In this document: piece by piece, positions 1 through 15,000 of the stretch
How the letters are laid out: every line of letters starts with the position of its first letter
Position numbering within the stretch: the stretch's first letter is position 1
NCBI GenBank assembly: GCA_964035795.1
Contig: OZ038321.1
Coordinates: 7,848,079 to 7,912,078 of the forward strand
Direction of reading: 5' to 3'
DNA: 64,000 nt
Source of the DNA: Pterobdella sp. o SKG-2022
Taxonomy: Eukaryota; Annelida; Clitellata; Hirudinida; Piscicolidae
Program-made: the position numbers and the translations under genes
Notes under the pieces: generated by a model
Databases searched by the model: none
Told to the model about the DNA's origin: nothing
What the model saw: only the letters and a program-made list of their open reading frames with translations

Positions 1-3000
1 TGGCGTTGTTGTTTCTACAGTAGTAACTGTTGGCGTAGATTTAGACAACATTTCTGTCGTTGTTGTCATAATAACAGTTGTTGTTTGCGTTGATGTTGCA
101 ATCGTTGTCGAAACTGTTGTAGCTGTAGCCAATGAAGTTGTTGTTACAGTTATTGTAGTTGGCGTTGTTGTTTCTACAGTAGTAACTGTTGGCGTAGATT
201 TAGACAACATTTCTGTCGTTGTTGTCATAATAACAGTTGTTGTTTGCGTTGATGTTGCAATCGTTGTCGAAACTGTTGTAGCTGTAGCCAATGAAGTTGT
301 TGTTACAGTTATTGTAGTTGGCGTTATTGTTTCTACAGTAGTAACTGTTGGCGTAGATTTAGACAACATTTCTGTCGTTGTTGTCATAATAACAGTTGTT
401 GTTTGCGTTGATGTTGCAATCGTTGTCGAAACTGTTGTAGCTGTAGCCAATGAAGTTGTTGTTACAGTTATTGTAGTTGGCGTTGTTGTTTCTACAGTAG
501 TAACTGTTGGCGTAGATTTAGACAACATTTCTGTCGTTGTTGTCATAATAACAGTTGTTGTTTGCGTTGATGTTGCAATCGTTGTCGAAACTGTTGTAGC
601 TGTAGCCAATGAAGTTGTTGTTACAGAAATTGTAGTTGGCGTTGTTGTTTCTACAGTAGTAACTGTTGGCGTAGATTTAGACAACATTTCTGTCGTTGTT
701 GTCATAATAACAGTTGTTGTTTGCGTTGATGTTGCAATCGTTGTCGAAACTGTTGTAGCTGTAGCCAATGAAGTTGTTGTTACAGAAATTGTAGTTGGCG
801 TTGTTGTTTCTACAGTAGTAACTGTTGGCGTAGATTTAGACAACATTTCTGTCGTTGTTGTCATAATAACAGTTGTTGTTTGCGTTGATGTTGCAATCGT
901 TGTCGAAACTGTTGTAGCTGTAGCCAATGAAGTTGTTGTTACAGTTATTGTAGTTGGCGTTGTTGTTTCTACAGTAGTAACTGTTGGCGTAGATTTAGAC
1001 AAGATTTCTGTCGTTGTTGTCATAATAACAGTTGTTGTTTGCGTTGATGTTGCAATCGTTGTCGAAACTGTTGTAGCTGTAGCCAATGAAGTTGTTGTTG
1101 CAGTTATTGTAGTTGGCGTTGTTGTTTCTACAGGAGTAACTGTTGGCGTAGATTTAGACAACATTTCTGTCGTTGTTGTCATAATAACAGTTGTTGTTTG
1201 CGTTGATGTTGCAATCGTTGTCGAAACTGTTGTAGCTGTAGCCAATGAAGTTGTTGTTACAGAAATTGTAGTTGGCGTTGTTGTTTCTACAGTAGTAACT
1301 GTCGGCGTAGATTTAGACAACATTTCTGTCGTTGTTGTCATAATAACAGTTGTTGTTTGCGTTGATGTTGCAATCGTTGTCGAAACTGTTGTAGCTGTAG
1401 CCAATGAAGTTGTTGTTACAGAAATTGTAGTTGGCGTTGTTGTTTCTACAGTAGTAACTGTTGGCGTAGATTTAGACAACATTTCTGTCTTTGTTGTCAT
1501 AATAACAGTTGTTGTTTGCGTTGATGTTGCAATCGTTGTCGAAACTGTTGTAGCTGTAGCCAATGAAGTTGTTGTTACAGAAATTGTAGTTGGCGTTGTT
1601 GTTTCTACAGTAGTAACTGTTGGCGTAGATTTAGACAACATTTCTGTCTTTGTTGTCATAATAACAGTTGTTGTTTGCGTTGATGTTGCAATCGTTGTCG
1701 AAACTGTTGTAGCTGTAGCCAATGAAGTTGTTGTTACAGAAATTGTAGTTGGCGTTGTTGTTTCTACAGTAGTAACTGTTGGCGTAGATTTAGACAACAT
1801 TTCTGTCGTTGTTGTCATAATAACAGTTGTTGTTTGCGTTGATGTTGCAATCGTTGTCGAAACTGTTGTAGCTGTAGCCAATGAAGTTGTTGTTACAGTT
1901 ATTGTAGTTGGCGTTGTTGTTTCTACAGTAGTAACTGTTGGCGTAGATTTAGACAACATTTCTGTCGTTGTTGTCATAATAACAGTTGTTGTTTGCGTTG
2001 ATGTTGCAATCGTTGTCGAAACTGTTGTAGCTGTAGCCAATGAAGTTGTTGTTACAGAAATTGTAGTTGGCGTTGTTGTTTCTACAGTAGTAACTGTCGG
2101 CGTAGATTTAGACAACATTTCTGTCGTTGTTGTCATAATAACAGTTGTTGTTTGCGTTGATGTTGCAATCGTTGTCGAAACTGTTGTAGCTGTAGCCAAT
2201 GAAGTTGTTGTTACAGTTATTGTAGTTGGCGTTGTTGTTTCTACAGTAGTAACTGTTGGCGTAGATTTAGACAACATTTCTGTCGTTGTTGTCATAATAA
2301 CAGTTGTTGTTTGCGTTGATGTTGCAATCGTTGTCGAAACTGTTGTAGCTGTAGCCAATGAAGTTGTTGTTACAGAAATTGTAGTTGGCGTTGTTGTTTC
2401 TACAGTAGTAACTGTTGGCGTAGATTTAGACAACATTTCTGTCGTTGTTGTCATAATAACAGTTGTTGTTTGCGTTGATGTTGCAATCGTTGTCGAAACT
2501 GTTGTAGCTGTAGCCAATGAAGTTGTTGTTACAGTTATTGTAGTTGGCGTTGTTGTTTTTACAGTAGTAACTGTTGGCGTAGATTTAGACAACATTTCTG
2601 TCGTTGTTGTCATAATAACAGTTGTTGTTTGCGTTGATGTTGCAATCGTTGTCGAAACTGTTGTAGCTGTAGCCAATGAAGTTGTTGTTACAGAAATTGT
2701 AGTTGGCGTTGTTGTTTCTACAGTAGTAACTGTTGGCGTAGATTTAGACAACATTTCTGTCGTTGTTGTCATAATAACAGTTGTTGTTTGCGTTGATGTT
2801 GCAATCGTTGTCGAAACTGTTGTAGCTGTAGCCAATGAAGTTGTTGTTACAGTTATTGTAGTTGGCGTTGTTGTTTCTACAGTAGTAACTGTTGGCGTAG
2901 ATTTAGACAACATTTCTGTCGTTGTTGTCATAATAACAGTTGTTGTTTGCGTTGATGTTGCAATCGTTGTCGAAACTGTTGTAGCTGTAGCCAATGAAGT

Positions 3001-6000
3001 TGTTGTTACAGAAATTGTAGTTGGCGTTGTTGTTTCTACAGTAGTAACTGTTGGCGTAGATTTAGACAACATTTCTGTCGTTGTTGTCATAATAACAGTT
3101 GTTGTTTGCGTTGATGTTGCAATCGTTGTCGAAACTGTTGTAGCTGTAGCCAATGAAGTTGTTGTTACAGTTATTGTAGTTGGCGTTGATGTTTCTACAG
3201 TAGTAACTGTTGGCGTAGATTTAGACAACATTTCTGTCGTTGTTGTCATAATAACAGTTGTTGTTTGCGTTGATGTTGCAATCGTTGTCGAAACTGTTGT
3301 AGCTGTAGCCAATGAAGTTGTTGTTACAGAAATTGTAGTTGGCGTTGTTGTTTCTACAGTAGTAACTGTTGGCGTAGATTTAGACAACATTTCTGTCTTT
3401 GTTGTCATAATAACAGTTGTTGTTTGCGTTGATGTTGCAATCGTTGTCGAAACTGTTGTAGCTGTAGCCAATGAAGTTGTTGTTACAGAAATTGTAGTTG
3501 GCGTTGTTGTTTCTACAGTAGTAACTGTTGGCGTAGATTTAGACAACATTTCTGTCTTTGTTGTCATAATAACAGTTGTTGTTTGCGTTGATGTTGCAAT
3601 CGTTGTCGAAACTGTTGTAGCTGTAGCCAATGAAGTTGTTGTTACAGAAATTGTAGTTGGCGTTGTTGTTTCTACAGTAGTAACTGTTGGCGTAGATTTA
3701 GACAACATTTCTGTCGTTGTTGTCATAATAACAGTTGTTGTTTGCGTTGATGTTGCAATCGTTGTCGAAACTGTTGTAGCTGTAGCCAATGAAGTTGTTG
3801 TTACAGTTATTGTAGTTGGCGTTGTTGTTTCTACAGTAGTAACTGTTGGCGTAGATTTAGACAACATTTCTGTCGTTGTTGTCATAATAACAGTTGTTGT
3901 TTGCGTTGATGTTGCAATCGTTGTCGAAACTGTTGTAGCTGTAGCCAATGAAGTTGTTGTTACAGAAATTGTAGTTGGCGTTGTTGTTTCTACAGTAGTA
4001 ACTGTCGGCGTAGATTTAGACAACATTTCTGTCGTTGTTGTCATAATAACAGTTGTTGTTTGCGTTGATGTTGCAATCGTTGTCGAAACTGTTGTAGCTG
4101 TAGCCAATGAAGTTGTTGTTACAGTTATTGTAGTTGGCGTTGTTGTTTCTACAGTAGTAACTGTTGGCGTAGATTTAGACAACATTTCTGTCGTTGTTGT
4201 CATAATAACAGTTGTTGTTTGCGTTGATGTTGCAATCGTTGTCGAAACTGTTGTAGCTGTAGCCAATGAAGTTGTTGTTACAGTTATTGTAGTTGGCGTT
4301 GTTGTTTCTACAGTAGTAACTGTTGGCGTAGATTTAGACAACATTTCTGTCGTTGTTGTCATAATAACAGTTGTTGTTTGCGTTGATGTTGCAATCGTTG
4401 TCGAAACTGTTGTAGCTGTAGCCAATGAAGTTGTTGTTACAGAAATTGTAGTTGGCGTTGTTGTTTCTACAGTAGTAACTGTTGGCGTAGATTTAGACAA
4501 CATTTCTGTCGTTGTTGTCATAATAACAGTTGTTGTTTGCGTTGATGTTGCAATCGTTGTCGAAACTGTTGTAGCTGTAGCCAATGAAGTTGTTGTTACA
4601 GAAATTGTAGTTGGCGTTGTTGTTTCTACAGTAGTAACTGTTGGCGTAGATTTAGACAACATTTCTGTCGTTGTTGTCATAATAACAGTTGTTGTTTGCG
4701 TTGATGTTGCAATCGTTGTCGAAACTGTTGTAGCTGTAGCCAATGAAGTTGTTGTTACAGTTATTGTAGTTGGCGTTGTTGTTTCTACAGTAGTAACTGT
4801 TGGCGTAGATTTAGACAACATTTCTGTCGTTGTTGTCATAATAACAGTTGTTGTTTGCGTTGATGTTGCAATCGTTGTCGAAACTGTTGTAGCTGTAGCC
4901 AATGAAGTTGTTGTTACAGAAATTGTAGTTGGCGTTGTTGTTTCTACAGTAGTAACTGTCGGCGTAGATTTAGACAACATTTCTGTCGTTGTTGTCATAA
5001 TAACAGTTGTTGTTTGCGTTGATGTTGCAATCGTTGTCGAAACTGTTGTAGCTGTAGCCAATGAAGTTGTTGTTACAGTTATTGTAGTTGGCGTTGTTGT
5101 TTCTACAGTAGTAACTGTTGGCGTAGATTTAGACAACATTTCTGTCGTTGTTGTCATAATAACAGTTGTTGTTTGCGTTGATGTTGCAATCGTTGTCGAA
5201 ACTGTTGTAGCTGTAGCCAATGAAGTTGTTGTTACAGAAATTGTAGTTGGCGTTGTTGTTTCTACAGTAGTAACTGTTGGCGTAGATTTAGACAACATTT
5301 CTGTCGTTGTTGCCATAATAACAGTTGTTGTTTGCGTTGATGTTGCAATCGTTGTCGAAACTGTTGTAGCTGTAGCCAATGAAGTTGTTGTTACAGTTAT
5401 TGTAGTTGGCGTTGTTGTTTTTACAGTAGTAACTGTTGGCGTAGATTTAGACAACATTTCTGTCGTTGTTGTCATAATAACAGTTGTTGTTTGCGTTGAT
5501 GTTGCAATCGTTGTCGAAACTGTTGTAGCTGTAGCCAATGAAGTTGTTGTTACAGAAATTGTAGTTGGCGTTGTTGTTTCTACAGTAGTAACTGTTGGCG
5601 TAGATTTAGACAACATTTCTGTCGTTGTTGTCATAATAACAGTTGTTGTTTGCGTTGATGTTGCAATCGTTGTCGAAACTGTTGTAGCTGTAGCCAATGA
5701 AGTTGTTGTTACAGTTATTGTAGTTGGCGTTGTTGTTTCTACAGTAGTAACTGTTGGCGTAGATTTAGACAACATTTCTGTCGTTGTTGTCATAATAACA
5801 GTTGTTGTTTGCGTTGATGTTGCAATCGTTGTCGAAACTGTTGTAGCTGTAGCCAATGAAGTTGTTGTTACAGTTATTGTAGTTGGCGTTGTTGTTTCTA
5901 CAGTAGTAACTGTTGGCGTAGATTTAGACAACATTTCTGTCGTTGTTGTCATAATAACAGTTGTTGTTTGCGTTGATGTTGCAATCGTTGTCGAAACTGT

Positions 6001-9000
6001 TGTAGCTGTAGCCAATGAAGTTGTTGTTACAGTTATTGTAGTTGGCGTTATTGTTTCTACAGTAGTAACTGTTGGCGTAGATTTAGACAACATTTCTGTC
6101 TTTGTTGTCATAATAACAGTTGTTGTTTGCGTTGATGTTGCAATCGTTGTCGAAACTGTTGTAGCTGTAGCCAATGAAGTTGTTGTTACAGAAATTGTAG
6201 TTGGCGTTGTTGTTTCTACAGTAGTAACTGTCGGCGTAGATTTAGACAACATTTCTGTCGTTGTTGTCATAATAACAGTTGTTGTTTGCGTTGATGTTGC
6301 AATCGTTGTCGAAACTGTTGTAGCTGTAGCCAATGAAGTTGTTGTTACAGAAATTGTAGTTGGCGTTGTTGTTTCTACAGTAGTAACTGTTGGCGTAGAT
6401 TTAGACAACATTTCTGTCGTTGTTGTCATAATAACAGTTGTTGTTTGCGTTGATGTTGCAATCGTTGTCGAAACTGTTGTAGCTGTAGCCAATGAAGTTG
6501 TTGTTACAGTTATTGTAGTTGGCGTTGTTGTTTCTACAGTAGTAACTGTTGGCGTAGATTTAGACAACATTTCTGTCGTTGTTGTCATAATAACAGTTGT
6601 TGTTTGCGTTGATGTTGCAATCGTTGTCGAAACTGTTGTAGCTGTAGCCAATGAAGTTGTTGTTACAGAAATTGTAGTTGGCGTTGTTGTTTCTACAGTA
6701 GTAACTGTTGGCGTAGATTTAGACAACATTTCTGTCGTTGTTGTCATAATAACAGTTGTTGTTTGCGTTGATGTTGCAATCGTTGTCGAAACTGTTGTAG
6801 CTGTAGCCAATGAAGTTGTTGTTACAGTTATTGTAGTTGGCGTTATTGTTTCTACAGTAGTAACTGTTGGCGTAGATTTAGACAACATTTCTGTCTTTGT
6901 TGTCATAATAACAGTTGTTGTTTGCGTTGATGTTGCAATCGTTGTCGAAACTGTTGTAGCTGTAGCCAATGAAGTTGTTGTTACAGTTATTGTAGTTGGC
7001 GTTGTTGTTTCTACAGTAGTAACTGTCGGCGTAGATTTAGACAACATTTCTGTCGTTGTTGTCATAATAACAGTTGTTGTTTGCGTTGATGTTGCAATCG
7101 TTGTCGAAACTGTTGTAGCTGTAGCCAATGAAGTTGTTGTTACAGAAATTGTAGATGGCGTTGTTGTTTCTACAGTAGTAACTGTTGGCGTAGATTTAGA
7201 CAACATTTCTGTCGTTGTTGTCATAATAACAGTTGTTGTTTGCGTTGATGTTGCAATCGTTGTCGAAACTGTTGTAGCTGTAGCCAATGAAGTTGTTGTT
7301 GCAGTTATTGTAGTTGGCGTTGTTGTTTCTACAGTAGTAACTGTTGGCGTAGATTTAGACAACATTTCTGTCGTTGTTGTCATAATAACAGTTGTTGTTT
7401 GCGTTGATGTTGCAATCGTTGTCGAAACTGTTGTAGCTGTAGCCAATGAAGTTGTTGTTACAGAAATTGTAGTTGGCGTTGTTGTTTCTACAGTAGTAAC
7501 TGTCGGCGTAGATTTAGACAACATTTCTGTCGTTGTTGTCATAATAACAGTTGTTGTTTGCGTTGATGTTGCAATCGTTGTCGAAACTGTTGTAGCTGTA
7601 GCCAATGAAGTTGTTGTTACAGAAATTGTAGTTGGCGTTGTTGTTTCTACAGTAGTAACTGTTGGCGTAGATTTAGACAACATTTCTGTCTTTGTTGTCA
7701 TAATAACAGTTGTTGTTTGCGTTGATGTTGCAATCGTTGTCGAAACTGTTGTAGCTGTAGCCAATGAAGTTGTTGTTACAGAAATTGTAGTTGGCGTTGT
7801 TGTTTCTACAGTAGTAACTGTTGGCGTAGATTTAGACAACATTTCTGTCTTTGTTGTCATAATAACAGTTGTTGTTTGCGTTGATGTTGCAATCGTTGTC
7901 GAAACTGTTGTAGCTGTAGCCAATGAAGTTGTTGTTACAGAAATTGTAGTTGGCGTTGTTGTTTCTACAGTAGTAACTGTTGGCGTAGATTTAGACAACA
8001 TTTCTGTCGTTGTTGTCATAATAACAGTTGTTGTTTGCGTTGATGTTGCAATCGTTGTCGAAACTGTTGTAGCTGTAGCCAATGAAGTTGTTGTTACAGT
8101 TATTGTAGTTGGCGTTGTTGTTTCTACAGTAGTAACTGTTGGCGTAGATTTAGACAACATTTCTGTCGTTGTTGTCATAATAACAGTTGTTGTTTGCGTT
8201 GATGTTGCAATCGTTGTCGAAACTGTTGTAGCTGTAGCCAATGAAGTTGTTGTTACAGAAATTGTAGTTGGCGTTGTTGTTTCTACAGTAGTAACTGTCG
8301 GCGTAGATTTAGACAACATTTCTGTCGTTGTTGTCATAATAACAGTTGTTGTTTGCGTTGATGTTGCAATCGTTGTCGAAACTGTTGTAGCTGTAGCCAA
8401 TGAAGTTGTTGTTACAGTTATTGTAGTTGGCGTTGTTGTTTCTACAGTAGTAACTGTTGGCGTAGATTTAGACAACATTTCTGTCGTTGTTGTCATAATA
8501 ACAGTTGTTGTTTGCGTTGATGTTGCAATCGTTGTCGAAACTGTTGTAGCTGTAGCCAATGAAGTTGTTGTTACAGAAATTGTAGTTGGCGTTGTTGTTT
8601 CTACAGTAGTAACTGTTGGCGTAGATTTAGACAACATTTCTGTCGTTGTTGTCATAATAACAGTTGTTGTTTGCGTTGATGTTGCAATCGTTGTCGAAAC
8701 TGTTGTAGCTGTAGCCAATGAAGTTGTTGTTACAGTTATTGTAGTTGGCGTTGTTGTTTTTACAGTAGTAACTGTTGGCGTAGATTTAGACAACATTTCT
8801 GTCGTTGTTGTCATAATAACAGTTGTTGTTTGCGTTGATGTTGCAATCGTTGTCGAAACTGTTGTAGCTGTAGCCAATGAAGTTGTTGTTACAGAAATTG
8901 TAGTTGGCGTTGTTGTTTCTACAGTAGTAACTGTTGGCGTAGATTTAGACAACATTTCTGTCGTTGTTGTCATAATAACAGTTGTTGTTTGCGTTGATGT

Positions 9001-12000
9001 TGCAATCGTTGTCGAAACTGTTGTAGCTGTAGCCAATGAAGTTGTTGTTACAGAAATTGTAGTTGGCGTTGTTGTTTCTACAGTAGTAACTGTTGGCGTA
9101 GATTTAGACAACATTTCTGTCTTTGTTGTCATAATAACAGTTGTTGTTTGCGTTGATGTTGCAATCGTTGTCGAAACTGTTGTAGCTGTAGCCAATGAAG
9201 TTGTTGTTACAGAAATTGTAGTTGGCGTTGTTGTTTCTACAGTAGTAACTGTTGGCGTAGATTTAGACAACATTTCTGTCGTTGTTGTCATAATAACAGT
9301 TGTTGTTTGCGTTGATGTTGCAATCGTTGTCGAAACTGTTGTAGCTGTAGCCAATGAAGTTGTTGTTACAGTTATTGTAGTTGGCGTTGTTGTTTCTACA
9401 GTAGTAACTGTTGGCGTAGATTTAGACAACATTTCTGTCGTTGTTGTCATAATAACAGTTGTTGTTTGCGTTGATGTTGCAATCGTTGTCGAAACTGTTG
9501 TAGCTGTAGCCAATGAAGTTGTTGTTACAGAAATTGTAGTTGGCGTTGTTGTTTCTACAGTAGTAACTGTCGGCGTAGATTTAGACAACATTTCTGTCGT
9601 TGTTGTCATAATAACAGTTGTTGTTTGCGTTGATGTTGCAATCGTTGTCGAAACTGTTGTAGCTGTAGCCAATGAAGTTGTTGTTACAGTTATTGTAGTT
9701 GGCGTTGTTGTTTCTACAGTAGTAACTGTTGGCGTAGATTTAGACAACATTTCTGTCGTTGTTGTCATAATAACAGTTGTTGTTTGCGTTGATGTTGCAA
9801 TCGTTGTCGAAACTGTTGTAGCTGTAGCCAATGAAGTTGTTGTTACAGAAATTGTAGTTGGCGTTGTTGTTTCTACAGTAGTAACTGTTGGCGTAGATTT
9901 AGACAACATTTCTGTCGTTGTTGTCATAATAACAGTTGTTGTTTGCGTTGATGTTGCAATCGTTGTCGAAACTGTTGTAGCTGTAGCCAATGAAGTTGTT
10001 GTTACAGTTATTGTAGTTGGCGTTGTTGTTTTTACAGTAGTAACTGTTGGCGTAGATTTAGACAACATTTCTGTCGTTGTTGTCATAATAACAGTTGTTG
10101 TTTGCGTTGATGTTGCAATCGTTGTCGAAACTGTTGTAGCTGTAGCCAATGAAGTTGTTGTTACAGAAATTGTAGTTGGCGTTGTTGTTTCTACAGTAGT
10201 AACTGTTGGCGTAGATTTAGACAACATTTCTGTCGTTGTTGTCATAATAACAGTTGTTGTTTGCGTTGATGTTGCAATCGTTGTCGAAACTGTTGTAGCT
10301 GTAGCCAATGAAGTTGTTGTTACAGTTATTGTAGTTGGCGTTGTTGTTTCTACAGTAGTAACTGTTGGCGTAGATTTAGACAACATTTCTGTCGTTGTTG
10401 TCATAATAACAGTTGTTGTTTGCGTTGATGTTGCAATCGTTGTCGAAACTGTTGTAGCTGTAGCCAATGAAGTTGTTGTTACAGAAATTGTAGTTGGCGT
10501 TGTTGTTTCTACAGTAGTAACTGTTGGCGTAGATTTAGACAACATTTCTGTCGTTGTTGTCATAATAACAGTTGTTGTTTGCGTTGATGTTGCAATCGTT
10601 GTCGAAACTGTTGTAGCTGTAGCCAATGAAGTTGTTGTTACAGTTATTGTAGTTGGCGTTGATGTTTCTACAGTAGTAACTGTTGGCGTAGATTTAGACA
10701 ACATTTCTGTCGTTGTTGTCATAATAACAGTTGTTGTTTGCGTTGATGTTGCAATCGTTGTCGAAACTGTTGTAGCTGTAGCCAATGAAGTTGTTGTTAC
10801 AGTTATTGTAGTTGGCGTTGTTGTTTCTACAGTAGTAACTGTTGGCGTAGATTTAGACAACATTTCTGTCGTTGTTGTCATAATAACAGTTGTTGTTTGC
10901 GTTGATGTTGCAATCGTTGTCGAAACTGTTGTAGCTGTAGCCAATGAAGTTGTTGTTACAGTTATTGTAGTTGGCGTTGTTGTTTCTACAGTAGTAACTG
11001 TTGGCGTAGATTTAGACAACATTTCTGTCGTTGTTGTCATAATAACAGTTGTTGTTTGCGTTGATGTTGCAATCGTTGTCGAAACTGTTGTAGCTGTAGC
11101 CAATGAAGTTGTTGTTACAGTTATTGTAGTTGGCGTTGTTGTTTCTACAGTAGTAACTGTTGGCGTAGATTTAGACAACATTTCTGTCGTTGTTGTCATA
11201 ATAACAGTTGTTGTTTGCGTTGATGTTGCAATCGTTGTCGAAACTGTTGTAGCTGTAGCCAATGAAGTTGTTGTTACAGTTATTGTAGTTGGCATTGTTG
11301 TTTCTACAGTAGTAACTGTTGGCGTAGATTTAGACAACATTTCTGTCGTTGTTGTCATAATAACAGTTGTTGTTTGCGTTGATGTTGCAATCGTTGTCGA
11401 AACTGTTGTAGCTGTAGCCAATGAAGTTGTTGTTACAGAAATTGTAGTTGGCGTTGTTGTTTCTACAGTAGTAACTGTTGGCGTAGATTTAGACAACATT
11501 TCTGTCGTTGTTGTCATAATAACAGTTGTTGTTTGCGTTGATGTTGCAATCGTTGTCGAAACTGTTGTAGCTGTAGCCAATGAAGTTGTTGTTACAGTTA
11601 TTGTAGTTGGCGTTGTTGTTTTTACAGTAGTAACTGTTGGCGTAGATTTAGACAACATTTCTGTCGTTGTTGTCATAATAACAGTTGTTGTTTGCGTTGA
11701 TGTTGCAATCGTTGTCGAAACTGTTGTAGCTGTAGCCAATGAAGTTGTTGTTACAGAAATTGTAGTTGGCGTTGTTGTTTCTACAGTAGTAACTGTTGGC
11801 GTAGATTTAGACAACATTTCTGTCGTTGTTGTCATAATAACAGTTGTTGTTTGCGTTGATGTTGCAATCGTTGTCGAAACTGTTGTAGCTGTAGCCAATG
11901 AAGTTGTTGTTACAGTTATTGTAGTTGGCGTTGTTGTTTCTACAGTAGTAACTGTTGGCGTAGATTTAGACAACATTTCTGTCGTTGTTGTCATAAAAAC

Positions 12001-15000
12001 AGTTGTTGTTTGCGTTGATGTTGCAATCGTTGTCGAAACTGTTGTAGCTGTAGCCAATGAAGTTGTTGTTACAGTTATTGTAGTTGGCATTGTTGTTTCT
12101 ACAGTAGTAACTGTTGGCGTAGATTTAGACAACATTTCTGTCGTTGTTGTCATAATAACAGTTGTTGTTTGCGTTGATGTTGCAATCGTTGTCGAAACTG
12201 TTGTAGCTGTAGCCAATGAAGTTGTTGTTACAGAAATTGTAGTTGGCGTTGTTGTTTCTACAGTAGTAACTGTTGGCGTAGATTTAGACAACATTTCTGT
12301 CGTTGTTGTCATAATAACAGTTGTTGTTTGCGTTGATGTTGCAATCGTTGTCGAAACTGTTGTAGCTGTAGCCAATGAAGTTGTTGTTACAGTTATTGTA
12401 GTTGGCGTTGTTGTTTTTACAGTAGTAACTGTTGGCGTAGATTTAGACAACATTTCTGTCGTTGTTGTCATAATAACAGTTGTTGTTTGCGTTGATGTTG
12501 CAATCGTTGTCGAAACTGTTGTAGCTGTAGCCAATGAAGTTGTTGTTACAGAAATTGTAGTTGGCGTTGTTGTTTCTACAGTAGTAACTGTTGGCGTAGA
12601 TTTAGACAACATTTCTGTCGTTGTTGTCATAATAACAGTTGTTGTTTGCGTTGATGTTGCAATCGTTGTCGAAACTGTTGTAGCTGTAGCCAATGAAGAT
12701 GTTGTTACAGTTATTGTAGTTGGCGTTATTGTTTCTACAGTAGTAACTGTTGGCGTAGATTTAGACAACATTTCTGTCTTTGTTGTCATAATAACAGTTG
12801 TTGTTTGCGTTGATGTTGCAATCGTTGTCGAAACTGTTGTAGCTGTAGCCAATGAAGTTGTTGTTACAGTTATTGTAGTTGGCGTTGTTGTTTCTACAGT
12901 AGTAACTGTTGGCGTAGATTTAGACAACATTTCTGTCGTTGTTGTCATAATAACAGTTGTTGTTTGCGTTGATGTTGCAATCGTTGTCGAAACTGTTGTA
13001 GCTGTAGCCAATGAAGTTGTTGTTACAGAAATTGTAGTTGGCGTTGTTGTTTCTACAGTAGTAACTGTTGGCGTAGATTTAGACAACATTTCTGTCGTTG
13101 TTGTCATAATAACAGTTGTTGTTTGCGTTGATGTTGCAATCGTTGTCGAAACTGTTGTAGCTGTAGCCAATGAAGTTGTTGTTACAGTTATTGTAGTTGG
13201 CGTTGATGTTTCTACAGTAGTAACTGTTGGCGTAGATTTAGACAACATTTCTGTCGTTGTTGTCATAATAACAGTTGTTGTTTGCGTTGATGTTGCAATC
13301 GTTGTCGAAACTGTTGTAGCTGTAGCCAATGAAGTTGTTGTTACAGTTATTGTAGTTGGCGTTGTTGTTTCTACAGTAGTAACTGTTGGCGTAGATTTAG
13401 ACAACATTTCTGTCGTTGTTGTCATAATAACAGTTGTTGTTTGCGTTGATGTTGCAATCGTTGTCGAAACTGTTGTAGCTGTAGCCAATGAAGTTGTTGT
13501 TACAGTTATTGTAGTTGGCGTTGTTGTTTCTACAGTAGTAACTGTTGGCGTAGATTTAGACAACATTTCTGTCGTTGTTGTCATAATAACAGTTGTTGTT
13601 TGCGTTGATGTTGCAATCGTTGTCGAAACTGTTGTAGCTGTAGCCAATGAAGTTGTTGTTACAGTTATTGTAGTTGGCGTTATTGTTTCTACAGTAGTAA
13701 CTGTTGGCGTAGATTTAGACAACATTTCTGTCTTTGTTGTCATAATAACAGTTGTTGTTTGCGTTGATAATGCATTCGTTGTCGAAACTGTTGTAGCTGT
13801 AGCCAATGAAGTTGTTGTTACAGAAATTGTAGTTGGCGTTGTTGTTTCTACAGTAGTAACTGTTGGCGTAGATTTAGACAACATTTCTGTCGTTGTTGTC
13901 ATAATAACAGTTGTTGTTTGCGTTGATGTTGCAATCGTTGTCGAAACTGTTGTAGCTGTAGCCAATGAAGTTGTTGTTACAGAAATTGTAGTTGGCGTTG
14001 TTGTTTCTACAGTAGTAACTGTTGGCGTAGATTTAGACAACATTTCTGTCGTTGTTGTCATAATAACAGTTGTTGTTTGCGTTGATGTTGCAATCGTTGT
14101 CGAAACTGTTGTAGCTGTAGCCAATGAAGTTGTTGTTACAGAAATTGTAGTTGGCGTTGTTGTTTCTACAGTAGTAACTGTTGGCGTAGATTTAGACAAC
14201 ATTTCTGTCGTTGTTGTCATAATAACAGTTGTTGTTTGCGTTGATGTTGCAATCGTTGTCGAAACTGTTGTAGCTGTAGCCAATGAAGATGTTGTTACAG
14301 TTATTGTAGTTGGCGTTGTTGTTTCTACAGTAGTAACTGTTGGCGTAGATTTAGACAACATTTCTGTCTTTGTTGTCATAATAACAGTTGTTGTTTGCGT
14401 TGATGTTGCAATCGTTGTCGAAACTGTTGTAGCTGTAGCCAATGAAGTTGTTGTTACAGTTATTGTAGTTGGCGTTGTTGTTTCTACAGTAGTAACTGTT
14501 GGCGTAGATTTAGACAACATTTCTGTCGTTGTTGTCATAATAACAGTTGTTGTTTGCGTTGATGTTGCAATCGTTGTCGAAACTGTTGTAGCTGTAGCCA
14601 ATGAAGTTGTTGTTACAGAAATTGTAGTTGGCGTTGTTGTTTCTACAGTAGTAACTGTTGGCGTAGATTTAGACAACATTTCTGTCGTTGTTGTCATAAT
14701 AACAGTTGTTGTTTGCGTTGATGTTGCAATCGTTGTCGAAACTGTTGTAGCTGTAGCCAATGAAGTTGTTGTTACAGTTATTGTAGTTGGCGTTGATGTT
14801 TCTACAGTAGTAACTGTTGGCGTAGATTTAGACAACATTTCTGTCGTTGTTGTCATAATAACAGTTGTTGTTTGCGTTGATGTTGCAATCGTTGTCGAAA
14901 CTGTTGTAGCTGTAGCCAATGAAGTTGTTGTTACAGTTATTGTAGTTGGCGTTGTTGTTTCTACAGTAGTAACTGTTGGCGTAGATTTAGACAACATTTC

